Below, one piece after another: positions 26,712 to 35,326 of a stretch of 64,000 nt of DNA (position 1 is its first letter; each line of letters opens with the position of its first letter). A program made the position numbers and the translations under genes. Source of the DNA: Halpernia frigidisoli (lineage in GTDB: Bacteria; Bacteroidota; Bacteroidia; Flavobacteriales; Weeksellaceae); assembly GCF_900113805.1 (NCBI RefSeq), contig NZ_FOQT01000001.1, positions 186,001 to 250,000 of the forward strand, read 5' to 3'. Under the pieces are notes generated by a model. The model did no database searches. It was not told the origin of the DNA and saw only the letters and a program-made list of their open reading frames with translations.

Positions 26712-27686
26712 ATGGCTGTTTTTAAAAATGTAGATTGTGATGATTTCATCGGTTATAAAGATTTATTCGATTATATTTCCGATGCGGTTGAACCTTTTAT
26801 TGGGAAGGAAGAAAGTGACAATTGGGGCATTCAAAAACCTGCGGGAATTATTTTATATGGTCCGCCTGGTTCCGGGAAAATATTTTGGGCGAATAAAATT
26901 GCAGAAATCACAAAGTATCAATTTAAGGAAGTAAAACAGCATTATTTGGGCGCTACTTTCGTGAATGGGAAACATGAAGATTTCAATCATTTTTTGGTTA
27001 ATGCCATAAAAGAAGAAAATGTTTTGCTTTTTTTAGAAGATTTCAATACATTGATGCAAGAAAAAAATAGTCCGGAATCTGCAAATTATGAGGATCAGGA
27101 AACCAAAGAAATTGTGCTTCATTACATCAGTAAATTTGAAAAAGAAGGTGTTTTAGTCATAGGTTCTGCCGATTTTTTACAAGGTATTGATCCTGAAATT
27201 TTAGCACCCGGAAGATTTGATGTTTTAATTCCGATCTTTCCCCCAAATGCTGATGAACGCGCAGAATTGTTACTTTTTAATATGATAAAAGATTTAAATG
27301 ATAAAGCAGATCTTTTAACAATTTTAAAGGAAAGTAAAGCAGATTCTATTGATTTTTGGAAGCCTATTTCAGAGAAAATGAAAGCCTTTTCAAACACGAT
27401 GATCATTGATTTTACCCAAAGTTTAAAAAAGAAATTGCGAAAAGAATTTCTAAAAAATAAAGATAACAAATTGATTGGTGAAAAATTACTGGAAAGTGCG
27501 CTGAAAGAAGCCTCGTCAAAGTTGACGCCTGATTATTTAAATAAAGTGGATCAGTTTGTAGAAGACGTGAAAAAGAATAATTCTGATGATTTTGAAGATA
27601 GAATCTTATCCCTTGAGGCAGAATTGGAAACCTATAAAATCCAGCCCAAATCTGAAAATCCGATTGGCTTCCATCACAATGAATAA
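26712..27686 (+). CDS. AAA-family protein with altered Walker motifs
   Basis: A 324-residue protein of the FtsH/p97-like AAA group. The fold is clear, but key positions are changed: Walker A is GPPGSGKI (50-57), with Ile in place of the magnesium-binding Thr/Ser. Walker B reads LLFLED (105-110), with Glu-Asp where Asp-Glu is expected. Sensor 1 is GSAD rather than GATN. The Arg-finger block LAPGRFD is kept. A C-terminal helical part ends in a short coiled coil (DRILSLEAELETYK). It may bind ATP weakly or act as a scaffold; a catalytically altered AAA protein is inference. It stands alone, divergent from the ABC genes. Confidence 0.8.
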   Translation: MAVFKNVDCDDFIGYKDLFDYISDAVEPFIGKEESDNWGIQKPAGIILYGPPGSGKIFWANKIAEITKYQFKEVKQHYLGATFVNGKHEDFNHFLVNAIKEENVLLFLEDFNTLMQEKNSPESANYEDQETKEIVLHYISKFEKEGVLVIGSADFLQGIDPEILAPGRFDVLIPIFPPNADERAELLLFNMIKDLNDKADLLTILKESKADSIDFWKPISEKMKAFSNTMIIDFTQSLKKKLRKEFLKNKDNKLIGEKLLESALKEASSKLTPDYLNKVDQFVEDVKKNNSDDFEDRILSLEAELETYKIQPKSENPIGFHHNE

Positions 27687-27857
27687 CTGAAATATTCATT
27701 TAAAATTTGCAGAATTATTTCTCGCAGGTTTGACAAATTGATCAGATTTTAATCTTTGCCTTGAAAAAGATCTGCGTCATCTGCCAAATCTTCGAGACAC
27801 TATTTTTTATTCCTTTAAATTTTATAGCAAATTTTTTTCCTTAAATTTGCCATCGCT

Positions 27858-28970
27858 ATGATTAATAACGACCAAATTAAAGACCTTCAAAACCGAATTG
27901 AAGATCTTCACAAATACCTTCAAATTGACAAAAAGAAACTCGAGATCCATAATGATGACGAGAAAACTTTGGCGCCAGATTTTTGGGATAATGCAAAAGA
28001 AGCCGAAGTATTTTTAAGGATTTTACGCTCAAAAAAAAAATGGGTCGAAGGATATGAAACGATTTTTACAGATTTTGAAGACCTTCAGGTTTTAATTGAA
28101 TTTGCGAAAGAAGATCCAGATTCTGAAAAAGATTTAGACGAAAATTTCCCAAAAATTCTTGAGAAAGTTGAGAATTTAGAATTCAAAAATATGCTTTCAA
28201 ATGAAGGCGATGAATTATCTGCCGTTTTGCAAATTACCGCCGGCGCAGGCGGAACGGAATCCTGCGATTGGGCGCAAATGTTGATGCGGATGTACACAAT
28301 GTGGGCGGAAAAACAAGGTTATAAACTACGTGAACTCAACTTTCAAGCGGGCGATGTTGCAGGCGTAAAAACCGTAACCATCGAGATCGAAGGAGAATTT
28401 GCCTTTGGATATTTAAAAGGCGAAAACGGCGTTCACAGGCTCGTACGTATTTCGCCCTTCGATTCCAACGCTAAAAGACACACCAGTTTCGTGTCCGTTT
28501 ACGTGTATCCGCTCGTCGATGATTCCATTGAAATTAACATAAATCCCGCTGATATTTCCTTTGAAACTATGCGAAGTTCCGGCGCCGGTGGACAAAATGT
28601 GAATAAGGTAGAAACCGCGGTTCGCCTTCGTCACGCACCTTCCGGGATCATTATTGAAAATTCAGAAAGCCGTTCCCAACTTCAAAATAAGGAAAAAGCG
28701 ATGCAACTTTTGAAGTCCAGATTATACGAAATGGAACTTGCCGAAAAACTCAAAGCGCGTAACGAAATTGAAGCCAATAAGATGAAAATCGAGTGGGGCA
28801 GCCAGATCAGAAATTACGTAATGCAACCATATAAATTGGTAAAAGACGTGCGTTCCGGGCACGAAACTTCCGACGTAGACGGAGTCATGAACGGCGATAT
28901 CACACCTTTTCTAAAAGCATTTTTGATGGCAGATGGAACTTCTGTTTCTGACGAAGATGATGTTTTTTAA
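27858..28970 (+). CDS. prfB: Peptide chain release factor 2
   Basis: A 370-residue class I release factor that recognises UGA/UAA and triggers peptide release on the ribosome. The codon-recognition SPF tripeptide is in [13 protein letters not shown] near residue 203, and the catalytic GGQ is in [13 protein letters not shown] near 244. Unlike many bacterial prfB genes, the N-terminal region ([13 protein letters not shown]) is read in one continuous frame, with no in-frame UGA and therefore no programmed frameshift. A TAAATTTG promoter box lies just upstream (about 27842-27849). Confidence 0.95.
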   Translation: MINNDQIKDLQNRIEDLHKYLQIDKKKLEIHNDDEKTLAPDFWDNAKEAEVFLRILRSKKKWVEGYETIFTDFEDLQVLIEFAKEDPDSEKDLDENFPKILEKVENLEFKNMLSNEGDELSAVLQITAGAGGTESCDWAQMLMRMYTMWAEKQGYKLRELNFQAGDVAGVKTVTIEIEGEFAFGYLKGENGVHRLVRISPFDSNAKRHTSFVSVYVYPLVDDSIEININPADISFETMRSSGAGGQNVNKVETAVRLRHAPSGIIIENSESRSQLQNKEKAMQLLKSRLYEMELAEKLKARNEIEANKMKIEWGSQIRNYVMQPYKLVKDVRSGHETSDVDGVMNGDITPFLKAFLMADGTSVSDEDDVF

Positions 28971-29003
28971 GAGCAACAAAAGTATTTCATCTTCCGAAAA
29001 TTC

Positions 29004-29100
29004 TTCCCGCTGTCCACTATATCTTTTTTGCTTTTTAAAATTTATTTTTAATTAGACAATAAATTTCAGGCAAAAAAGGATGCCGTTTCCATCGCGGCTA
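29004..29100 (+). repeat. Dispersed intergenic inverted-repeat element, copy D
   Basis: Plus strand: TTCCCGCTGTCCACTATATC and TTTTTT, an A/T spacer of about 45 nt, then AAAAAAGGATGCCGTTTCC and ATCGCGGCTA. It starts 33 nt after the prfB stop and precedes the EEP-family gene, all plus strand. There is no separate terminator between prfB and the element. Confidence 0.8.
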
Positions 29101-29254
29101 TAAAGAAGATTTTTTCTTTTTCCGAAGATTATCATTATAATTTCGTGAGAATTTTAAGTGGAAAATTTTTAATCAATAAAATTCACAAACTGCTAAAAAG
29201 TCTGTTTATATTTTTGCCATTAAAAAACTCTAAATTTGATAAAAATTGTTACGC

Positions 29255-30082
29255 ATGAATTTTAAATTTTCTCTCTTACTTTGTTTTATCATCGGTTTAT
29301 TTTCTGCGCAGAATCTGAAAGTGATGACTTACAATATTCGTTTATCATTAGATTCTGATAATGAAAATGCCTGGATCAACCGAAAACCCGAAGTAGTTGC
29401 TTTATTGATTTATTATCAACCTGATTTTTTTGGCGTTCAGGAATCCTTATTTTCTCAAATGCAGGATCTTGGCAATGGTTTGCCGAAGTATAAATATGTT
29501 GGCGGCGGAAGAGACGATGGTAAAGAAAAAGGAGAGTTTTCAGCAATTTTTTACAATACAGAAAAACTGACCGTTGAAAAATCTGCTACTTTTTGGTTGT
29601 CAGAAACGCCGGAAAAGCCGTCAAAAGGTTGGGACGCAGCACTAAATAGAATCTGCACTTATGCTTTTTTTAAAGATAAGAAAACAGGGAAAAAATTTCT
29701 GGCGATGAACGTCCATTTCGATCACATTGGAAATGTTGCGCGTGTAAAATCTTCTGAATTAATTTTAAAAAAAGCAAAAGAATTAAATCCTAAAAACCTG
29801 CCTTTAGTCCTGACCGGCGATTTTAATTTAACAGAAGATTCTGAACCCATAAAAATATTGTCAAAAAACCTTGATGACAGTTTTTATCATTCGAAAACTA
29901 AACATTACGGCCCTTTGGGAACTTTCACTGCTTTTCATATAAATGTAATTCCAAAAGACCGAATCGATTATATTTTCGTAAAAGATTTTAAAGTATTATC
30001 GCACCGTCACATCAACGACAGACGGGAAAATCTACTTTATCCATCAGATCATTTCCCGGTTTTGGCGGAATTAAAATTTTAA
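29255..30082 (+). CDS. Exported endonuclease/exonuclease/phosphatase family protein
   Basis: A 275-residue metal-dependent phosphoesterase of the EEP superfamily. I start at ATG 29255, which gives a clean signal peptide (MNFKFSLLLCFIIGLFSAQ); a TTG nine bases upstream only adds residues to it. Family motifs are VMTYNIRLS, FGVQES, VLTGDFNLTEDSEP and YPSDHFPVLAEL at the C-terminus, giving the Asn/Asp/His active site. It is secreted to the periplasm or outside. The substrate could be nucleic acid, phosphoinositide-like or sugar phosphate and cannot be decided. A TATTTTTG box lies at about 29209. Confidence 0.88.
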   Translation: MNFKFSLLLCFIIGLFSAQNLKVMTYNIRLSLDSDNENAWINRKPEVVALLIYYQPDFFGVQESLFSQMQDLGNGLPKYKYVGGGRDDGKEKGEFSAIFYNTEKLTVEKSATFWLSETPEKPSKGWDAALNRICTYAFFKDKKTGKKFLAMNVHFDHIGNVARVKSSELILKKAKELNPKNLPLVLTGDFNLTEDSEPIKILSKNLDDSFYHSKTKHYGPLGTFTAFHINVIPKDRIDYIFVKDFKVLSHRHINDRRENLLYPSDHFPVLAELKF

Positions 30083-30196
30083 TTAAAATTCACAAAATAA
30101 TTCAGAAAAATTTTAAAATTATCAATTTGTTAAAAAAGTCACAATAATTTTTTAAACCCCATTAAATAAACTATTTTTGTGACATAACATACGAAA

Positions 30197-30868
30197 ATGG
30201 ATCACTTTGAAAGTTGGAAAGACCTATTAAACCCGCAGTTTTATATTGACAACGGTGGTTTTTGGCTTATTTTATTTATTATTTTCGCAGAAACGGGCTT
30301 ATTTGTCGGTTTTTTTCTGCCTGGTGATAGTTTACTTTTTGTTTCCGGCATTTTCGCAGTGAATATTATTAGCGAAACATTTACTTCAACAGGAAGTGAT
30401 TTTTTAGATACTGCAATTTTAGCGACATGTGTTTCAGTTGCTGCAATTATTGGTAACGAAGTTGGTTATTTTTTTGGTTTAAAAACGGGACCAATTCTTT
30501 ATGAAAAGAAAGATTCGTTTTTATTCAAGAAAAAATATCTTTTTAAAGCCCATGATTTTTTTGAAGAACATGGAAATGTTGCCGTAATTATGGCGCGCTT
30601 TCTTCCTATCGTTCGTACGTTTATTCCAATTGTTGCGGGAATTGTGAAAATGGACAAAAAGAAATTCTTCGTAGACAATGTAATCGGCGCATTTCTTTGG
30701 TCATTTATATTAATTTTTGCCGGTCATTATTTAAATGAACTATTCAAAAATCAATTTGGTATAGATCTAAAGGCTCATCTGGAAATCATTATTCTGATAA
30801 TCGTACTAGTGACAACTCTTCCAATTATCATCAAGTTTTTTACTGGTAAAAAAGAAATAAAAAGTTAG
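30197..30868 (+). CDS. DedA family membrane protein
   Basis: A 223-residue integral membrane protein of the DedA/SNARE-associated family, whose members are implicated in lipid-carrier flipping and membrane homeostasis. The first re-entrant block reads FAETGLFVGFFLPGDSLLFVSG (about residues 30-51), and the second is MARFLPIVRTFIPIVAGIVKM near residue 137, with the conserved Arg and Pro residues. Four to five further hydrophobic segments are visible. It is monocistronic and convergent with the YeiH-like gene 6 bp away. Confidence 0.92.
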   Translation: MDHFESWKDLLNPQFYIDNGGFWLILFIIFAETGLFVGFFLPGDSLLFVSGIFAVNIISETFTSTGSDFLDTAILATCVSVAAIIGNEVGYFFGLKTGPILYEKKDSFLFKKKYLFKAHDFFEEHGNVAVIMARFLPIVRTFIPIVAGIVKMDKKKFFVDNVIGAFLWSFILIFAGHYLNELFKNQFGIDLKAHLEIIILIIVLVTTLPIIIKFFTGKKEIKS

Positions 30869-30874
30869 ATTTCT

Positions 30875-31804
30875 TTAAATACTAAAATTCGTGATATAAA
30901 CTAACGCGAAAACCGAAATCGTCACCCAAAGAATGACCGCCAGTAAAATCGGTTTGTAACCTGTTGCTTTTAAATCTTTAAAACTTATCGTTGTTCCTAC
31001 TAAAAAGAGCGTTAAAACCAAAAGTCTTTTAGAAATCAAAACAATGTTGTCAGTAATAAAAGTTGGCAGAATATGAGAAGAATTCAACAAAATGGCCAAA
31101 ATAAATAAGCCAATAAAATAAGGAATTTTAATTTTTTCGCCTTTTGTTTTAAATACAAACATTGATAAAATCGATAGTGGAATGATCCACAAAGTTCTGG
31201 AAAGTTTTACTGTTGTTGCAATTCTTAACGCTTCGTCGCCATATCCCAAAGCCGCACCAACAACCGAACTTGTGTCGTGAATTGCAACCGCACACCACAA
31301 TCCAAACTGGTTTTGACTTAAATCAAAATAATGTCCAAGCGGCGGAAAAACAAAAAGTGCAATAGAATTTAGCAAAAACACAATTCCCAAAGCAATACTA
31401 ATTGTTTTTGCGTCTGCTTTTATAACCGGTGCAACTGTCGCAATCGCACTTCCACCACAAATTGCCGTTCCCGACGTAATTAAATGTCCCAATTTTAAAT
31501 CAATTTTAAAAAGTCGGGAAAGTAAAATTCCCAGCGAAACGGTTATGATTATTGAGAAAAAAGTCAGGCTTAAACCTTCTTTTCCGGTTTCTAAAGTTTG
31601 CTTGATAAACATTCCAAAACCCAAACCTACAACTGCAATTTTCAGTAAATAAGAAATTGTTTTTTGACTTTGTTCCTCATATGGATGTGCGAAAATAAAA
31701 GCGAAAATAAAACCGAGTAAAAGTGCAGCTGGACTATTTATAATTCCTAAAAGAGCCAAAATTCCGATACCGAAGAAGATGATTTGCGAAATGATTTTAT
31801 TCAT
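30875..31804 (-). CDS. YeiH/UPF0324 family putative transporter
   Basis: A 309-residue protein of about ten membrane helices. The conserved blocks HLITSGTAICGGSAIATVAPVIKAD and WCAVAIHDTSSVVGAALGYG are diagnostic for the YeiH/UPF0324 family, sometimes annotated as putative sulfate exporters; substrate evidence is thin. It is convergent with the DedA gene and divergent from the ECF sigma gene, sharing an 80-bp promoter region with it. Confidence 0.9.
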   Translation of the reverse strand: MNKIISQIIFFGIGILALLGIINSPAALLLGFIFAFIFAHPYEEQSQKTISYLLKIAVVGLGFGMFIKQTLETGKEGLSLTFFSIIITVSLGILLSRLFKIDLKLGHLITSGTAICGGSAIATVAPVIKADAKTISIALGIVFLLNSIALFVFPPLGHYFDLSQNQFGLWCAVAIHDTSSVVGAALGYGDEALRIATTVKLSRTLWIIPLSILSMFVFKTKGEKIKIPYFIGLFILAILLNSSHILPTFITDNIVLISKRLLVLTLFLVGTTISFKDLKATGYKPILLAVILWVTISVFALVYITNFSI

Positions 31805-31835
31805 TTAAATTTTAAAGTCTCAAAGTTAAATTATT

Positions 31836-31868
31836 TTGAAATTTATATCTTCTAAAATTTTATCTTTG
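31836..31868 (+). promoter_or_regulatory. Bacteroidota-type promoter for the ECF sigma gene
   Basis: TTG at 31836 and TATCTTTG at 31861-31868 are separated by 22 nt and match TTG-N19/22-TAnnTTTG. The ATG is 17 nt downstream. Confidence 0.6.
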
Positions 31869-31884
31869 TTAAAGCACTGAAATT

Positions 31885-32445
31885 ATGACCAAAGAAAAAC
31901 TTTTACCGCTTTTGCAACTCGCTTTAGAAAAAAATCAAAAAGCGCAAACGCAGTTGATCAATTACTACTGGAATGACGTTTTTTCTTTCAGTCTTCAAAA
32001 GTTGGGCGATTATAATGTTGCTGATGAAATTACAGTGGCCGTTTTTGCTAAAGTTTTATCTAAATTAAATCTCTACGATCCTGCTTTTCAGTTTAAAACC
32101 TGGATCTTAACAGTTACTCAAAACACGATTATCGATTATTGGCGGAAAAAATCGCGTGAAAATGAAGACGCAACAGATGGTTTGGAAATGGTCGAAAACC
32201 AGTTCGCAAGATCGCCCGAAGAGTTGATGATTTCTGAAGAAGAACAGAAAAAAATCGCAAAAATCATCGAAACTTTGGATGCTAATTATCAAACAATAAT
32301 TCAACTTCGTTTTTTTGAAGAAAAAAGTATCAAAGAAATCTCGGAAGAATTGCAGATCTCAGTTTCAAATACAAAAGTGAGAATTATGCGCGCAAAGAAA
32401 TTGTTAGCCAAACTCTTGCAAAATGAAGATTTTAGTGAACTTTAA
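31885..32445 (+). CDS. ECF-type RNA polymerase sigma factor
   Basis: A 186-residue sigma-70 family protein with only regions 2 and 4. Region 2 spans about residues 22-95 (NVADEITVAVFAKVLSKL; FKTWILTVTQNTIIDYWRKK) and region 4 about 125-180 (IIQLRFFEEKSIKEISEELQISVSNTKVRIMRAKKLL). It redirects RNA polymerase to a specific gene set. No anti-sigma gene is adjacent, unlike the second sigma gene in this window at 43562. lipA follows 88 bp downstream with its own promoter box. Confidence 0.92.
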   Translation: MTKEKLLPLLQLALEKNQKAQTQLINYYWNDVFSFSLQKLGDYNVADEITVAVFAKVLSKLNLYDPAFQFKTWILTVTQNTIIDYWRKKSRENEDATDGLEMVENQFARSPEELMISEEEQKKIAKIIETLDANYQTIIQLRFFEEKSIKEISEELQISVSNTKVRIMRAKKLLAKLLQNEDFSEL

Positions 32446-32533
32446 TGTGATATATTTCATCGACAAATTCAATATTCTCATAAAATTATTCTAAAAAATT
32501 AGCCGTAAATTTGTTTTTTAAAAAGTAAATTTA

Positions 32534-33403
32534 ATGCAAGAAACTGCAACATTACCAGAAACTTTACAAAAACCAAAATGGATCCGCGTAAAACTTCCAA
32601 CAGGAAAAAATTACCGCGAACTCAGAACCTTGGTTGATAAATATAAATTAAACACCATTTGCCAAAGTGGAAGTTGCCCAAACATGGGCGAATGTTGGGG
32701 CGAAGGAACGGCGACGTTTATGATCTTGGGAAATATTTGTACCAGAAGTTGTGGATTTTGTGGCGTAAAAACCGGTAAACCTTTAGACGTTAATTGGGAC
32801 GAACCCGAAAAAGTAGCACGTTCCATAAAATTAATGAAAATAAAACACGCCGTTTTAACTTCCGTTGATCGTGATGATTTAAAAGATATGGGTTCAATTT
32901 TGTGGGCAGAAACTGTAAATGCTGTGCGCAGAATTTCACTTGGAACGACGATGGAAACTTTGATCCCGGATTTTCAAGGCATTGAAAAACACATCGACAG
33001 AATTCTTGAAGTTGCGCCAGAAGTTATTTCTCACAATATGGAAACTGTGAAACGTTTAACGCGTGAAGTGAGAATTCAGGCAAAATATGAGCGCAGTCTG
33101 GAAGTTTTAAATTACATGAAAAACGCCGGACAAAAACGCACAAAAACAGGATTAATGCTCGGTTTGGGTGAGGAAAAAGATGAGGTTTTAAGAACAATTG
33201 AAGACATTAGAAATGCGCAGGTTGATGTGATTACGATCGGTCAATATTTGCAGCCGACCAAAAATCACTTGCCTGTAAAACGTTTCGTTTCTTTAGAAGA
33301 GTTCGAAGAATACAGACTTTTTGCTTTAGATTTAGGTTTTCGCCACGTCGAAAGTTCGCCTTTGGTGAGAAGTTCTTACCACGCAGAAAAACACATCCAT
33401 TAA
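32534..33403 (+). CDS. lipA: Lipoyl synthase
   Basis: A 289-residue radical-SAM enzyme that inserts two sulfurs into octanoyl groups of lipoyl-dependent enzymes. The auxiliary cluster cysteines are in CQSGSCPNMGEC (about residues 38-49), and the radical-SAM cluster is CTRSCGFC near residue 64. The C-terminal SPLVRSSYHAEKH contains the conserved serine that binds the auxiliary cluster. Length matches LipA. A TAAATTTG box lies at about 32506-32513. A strong terminator follows. Confidence 0.97.
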   Translation: MQETATLPETLQKPKWIRVKLPTGKNYRELRTLVDKYKLNTICQSGSCPNMGECWGEGTATFMILGNICTRSCGFCGVKTGKPLDVNWDEPEKVARSIKLMKIKHAVLTSVDRDDLKDMGSILWAETVNAVRRISLGTTMETLIPDFQGIEKHIDRILEVAPEVISHNMETVKRLTREVRIQAKYERSLEVLNYMKNAGQKRTKTGLMLGLGEEKDEVLRTIEDIRNAQVDVITIGQYLQPTKNHLPVKRFVSLEEFEEYRLFALDLGFRHVESSPLVRSSYHAEKHIH

Positions 33404-33451
33404 ATAAGAACCAAGTTAAGATTTTAAAATCAAGATTAAATTTCTAATAAT

Positions 33452-33486
33452 TTGCCAAAGTTTAAAACCTTTGGCAATTTTTTTTA
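33452..33486 (+). terminator. Rho-independent terminator after lipA
   Basis: Perfect 9-bp stem TTGCCAAAG/CTTTGGCAA with an 8-nt loop and at least 8 T. Confidence 0.9.
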
Positions 33487-33516
33487 GGAGCAAAAAGTTT
33501 TCTCTTCTTTCAAAGG

Positions 33517-33628
33517 ACTTCCCGCTTTCCATTTCAATCTTTTTTGTCATTGCGCTTCTAGATTATTGCGACCAAAGAAAAAATAGCTTCGCAATAACAA
33601 AAAAGGATTTCCATTTCAATCGGGGCTA
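33517..33628 (+). repeat. Dispersed intergenic inverted-repeat element, copy E
   Basis: Plus strand: CTTCCCGCTTTCCATTTCAA then TCTTTTTT, a spacer of about 55 nt, then AAAAAAGGATTTCC and ATTTCAATCGGGGCTA. The spacer itself has an inner inverted pair around CATTGCG and CGCAATAAC. It follows the lipA terminator and precedes the dienelactone hydrolase gene, all plus strand. It shows the clearest consensus of the five copies. Confidence 0.85.
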
Positions 33629-33813
33629 TTTTTCACATTCCTTTTTTTGTTCGTTTGGATGAAAATAAAAATTTAAAAAACAGAAAATTTTTATAATTAT
33701 TTAAGTTTTTTTTAACTTGAAAATGAATTTTTGTGTTTTTAAAGTTCTGTATATTTGTTTTTAATAAAATGTTTTTAAAGATTAAAATTTTAATTAAACC
33801 AACAAATCCACAT

Positions 33814-34644
33814 ATGAAAATTTCCTTATCGATCATTCTTTTCGCTTTCACACTTTCACTTTCATCCTGCTTTAAAAAAAGTGAAAAAGTAATGCTGGAA
33901 GAAATTGGCGAAAAAGCACCAGTTCCTGTCAAAACTGAAGTTGTGGAATACCAACTTAACGGAAAAACATATAAAAGTTTTGCGGCTTTCCAAAACACGG
34001 ATGAAAAAAAACCGGTAGTTATTGTCATACCTGAGTGGTGGGGTTTAAATGATTATGCAAAAAGCCGTGCGAAAAAACTAGCTGATCTTGGATATTTTGC
34101 TTTGGCAGTTGATTTTTACGGCGATGGACAGTTTGTAGAAACACCTGATGAAGCGACTACATTATCAGCACCATTCTACACCAATTCTAAATTGGCAAAG
34201 GAAACTTTTGATGCGGCAAAAAACTCATTATCAAAATTTCCAAGTGCAGATACGACGCAAACAGCCGTTATTGGATATTGTTTTGGTGGCGCACAAGCCT
34301 TAAATATGGCGCGACAAGAAGCTGATTTAAAAGGCGTTGTTAGTTTTCACGGAAATTTGATGACTTGTGTAAAACCAAGTAATAATGATGTTCCTTATTT
34401 AGTATTAAATGGTGAGGACGATTCTTATGTTCCTCAAAAAGAAAGAGACGCCTTTAAAAAGCAAATGGATTCTGCCCAGATCGATTATCAGTTTGTCAAT
34501 TATCCAGGCGCAGTTCATTCTTTCACGAATCCAAATTCTACAGCTGTTGGTAAAAAATATAACATGAAAGTTGCTTATAATAAAGAAGCTGATGAAAAAT
34601 CCTGGACAGCAATGAAAGATTTCTTCGATAAAATTTTCAAATAA
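33814..34644 (+). CDS. Dienelactone hydrolase family lipoprotein
   Basis: A 276-residue alpha/beta hydrolase. I start at ATG 33814, which gives a lipoprotein signal MKISLSIILFAFTLSLSSC with Cys at residue 19; the longer frame from 33733 adds unlikely sequence. The nucleophile is the family's Cys in IGYCFGGAQALN, the acid is in NGEDDSYVP, and the His is in GAVHSFTNP, matching the Cys-Asp-His triad of dienelactone hydrolases. It would be anchored in the envelope. True substrate unknown. A bidirectional terminator follows. Confidence 0.87.
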   Translation: MKISLSIILFAFTLSLSSCFKKSEKVMLEEIGEKAPVPVKTEVVEYQLNGKTYKSFAAFQNTDEKKPVVIVIPEWWGLNDYAKSRAKKLADLGYFALAVDFYGDGQFVETPDEATTLSAPFYTNSKLAKETFDAAKNSLSKFPSADTTQTAVIGYCFGGAQALNMARQEADLKGVVSFHGNLMTCVKPSNNDVPYLVLNGEDDSYVPQKERDAFKKQMDSAQIDYQFVNYPGAVHSFTNPNSTAVGKKYNMKVAYNKEADEKSWTAMKDFFDKIFK

Positions 34645-34660
34645 AATCAGAAATTTAAAA

Positions 34661-34695
34661 TAAAAAAGGTCTCAAATTTTGAGACCTTTTTTTAT
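34661..34695. terminator. Bidirectional terminator
   Basis: AAAAAAGGTCTCAAA/TTTTGAGACCTTTTTTT stem between two convergent genes; A/T tracts allow use on both strands. Confidence 0.9.
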
Positions 34696-34705
34696 TTGAC
34701 AAAAT

Positions 34706-35173
34706 TTATTTTTTGATAACCACGCCGATCTGGTAAACATTGGCATGTTTCAAATATTTAGCGCGCTCTATCGAAGTCACAGATTCTAACTCGCCGTTTT
34801 TTAAAACAATAACAGGATCTTCTTCTAACTGTGTTTTCCCCGGTGCAAAATACTTTTCCTGAATATCTTCATTATCAAGATCTGATTTTTTTTCCATTAA
34901 ATTGGCGGCATAATCTTTAAATTGTGGATCACCTGAATGAATGAATCTATATTCTTCACCTGCAAAAGCTGCGAAATGGTTTTTATCTGCTAATAGATTT
35001 GCTTCACTCGTCATTTCAGGATTGTCATTTCCATTTCTGAACGCAACCTCTGATAATGTTCCATTTTCTGCGATTGAAAAATTTTCAGCGTCATTATAAT
35101 TTGAAAATCCCGTGTAGATTACTTCGTCATCAAATTCATATTTGTTTAATTTTTCTTTTGATTCCTGATTCAT
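34706..35173 (-). CDS. Hypothetical acidic protein
   Basis: I do not recognise this soluble, acidic protein. From ATG 35173 (MNQESKEKLNKYEF) it has 155 residues; a TTG 25 codons upstream is less likely because the extra segment looks like untranslated leader. There is no signal peptide or membrane helix. Repeated YXAPGKTQ/AENGTLSE-like polar turns suggest a small beta-rich fold. It is convergent with the dienelactone hydrolase gene and divergent from the DUF819 gene. Confidence 0.6.
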   Translation of the reverse strand: MNQESKEKLNKYEFDDEVIYTGFSNYNDAENFSIAENGTLSEVAFRNGNDNPEMTSEANLLADKNHFAAFAGEEYRFIHSGDPQFKDYAANLMEKKSDLDNEDIQEKYFAPGKTQLEEDPVIVLKNGELESVTSIERAKYLKHANVYQIGVVIKK

Positions 35174-35326
35174 GATTTTGTTTTTATAATTAAAAATGAT
35201 AGAATTGCTCAAAACTACCTGTTTTGTATCATTCAATAACATTGCCAAATAAAAATTTATTGAAGGAAGGTTTTTCTTTAAATAAATTTTACTATTTTCA
35301 TCGGATCAATATTTTAACTTAATAAA

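Larger units (their letters stand above)
33404..33813. other. Intergenic region between lipA and dienelactone hydrolase
   Basis: This 410-bp gap holds the lipA terminator, repeat copy E (33517-33628) and a 185-bp A/T-rich leader before the hydrolase ATG. I see no coding potential beyond shadow frames. Confidence 0.6.

Noticed and set aside
33733-33813. Longer dienelactone hydrolase start
   Set aside because: ATG 33814 gives a clean lipoprotein signal; the upstream part would bury it.
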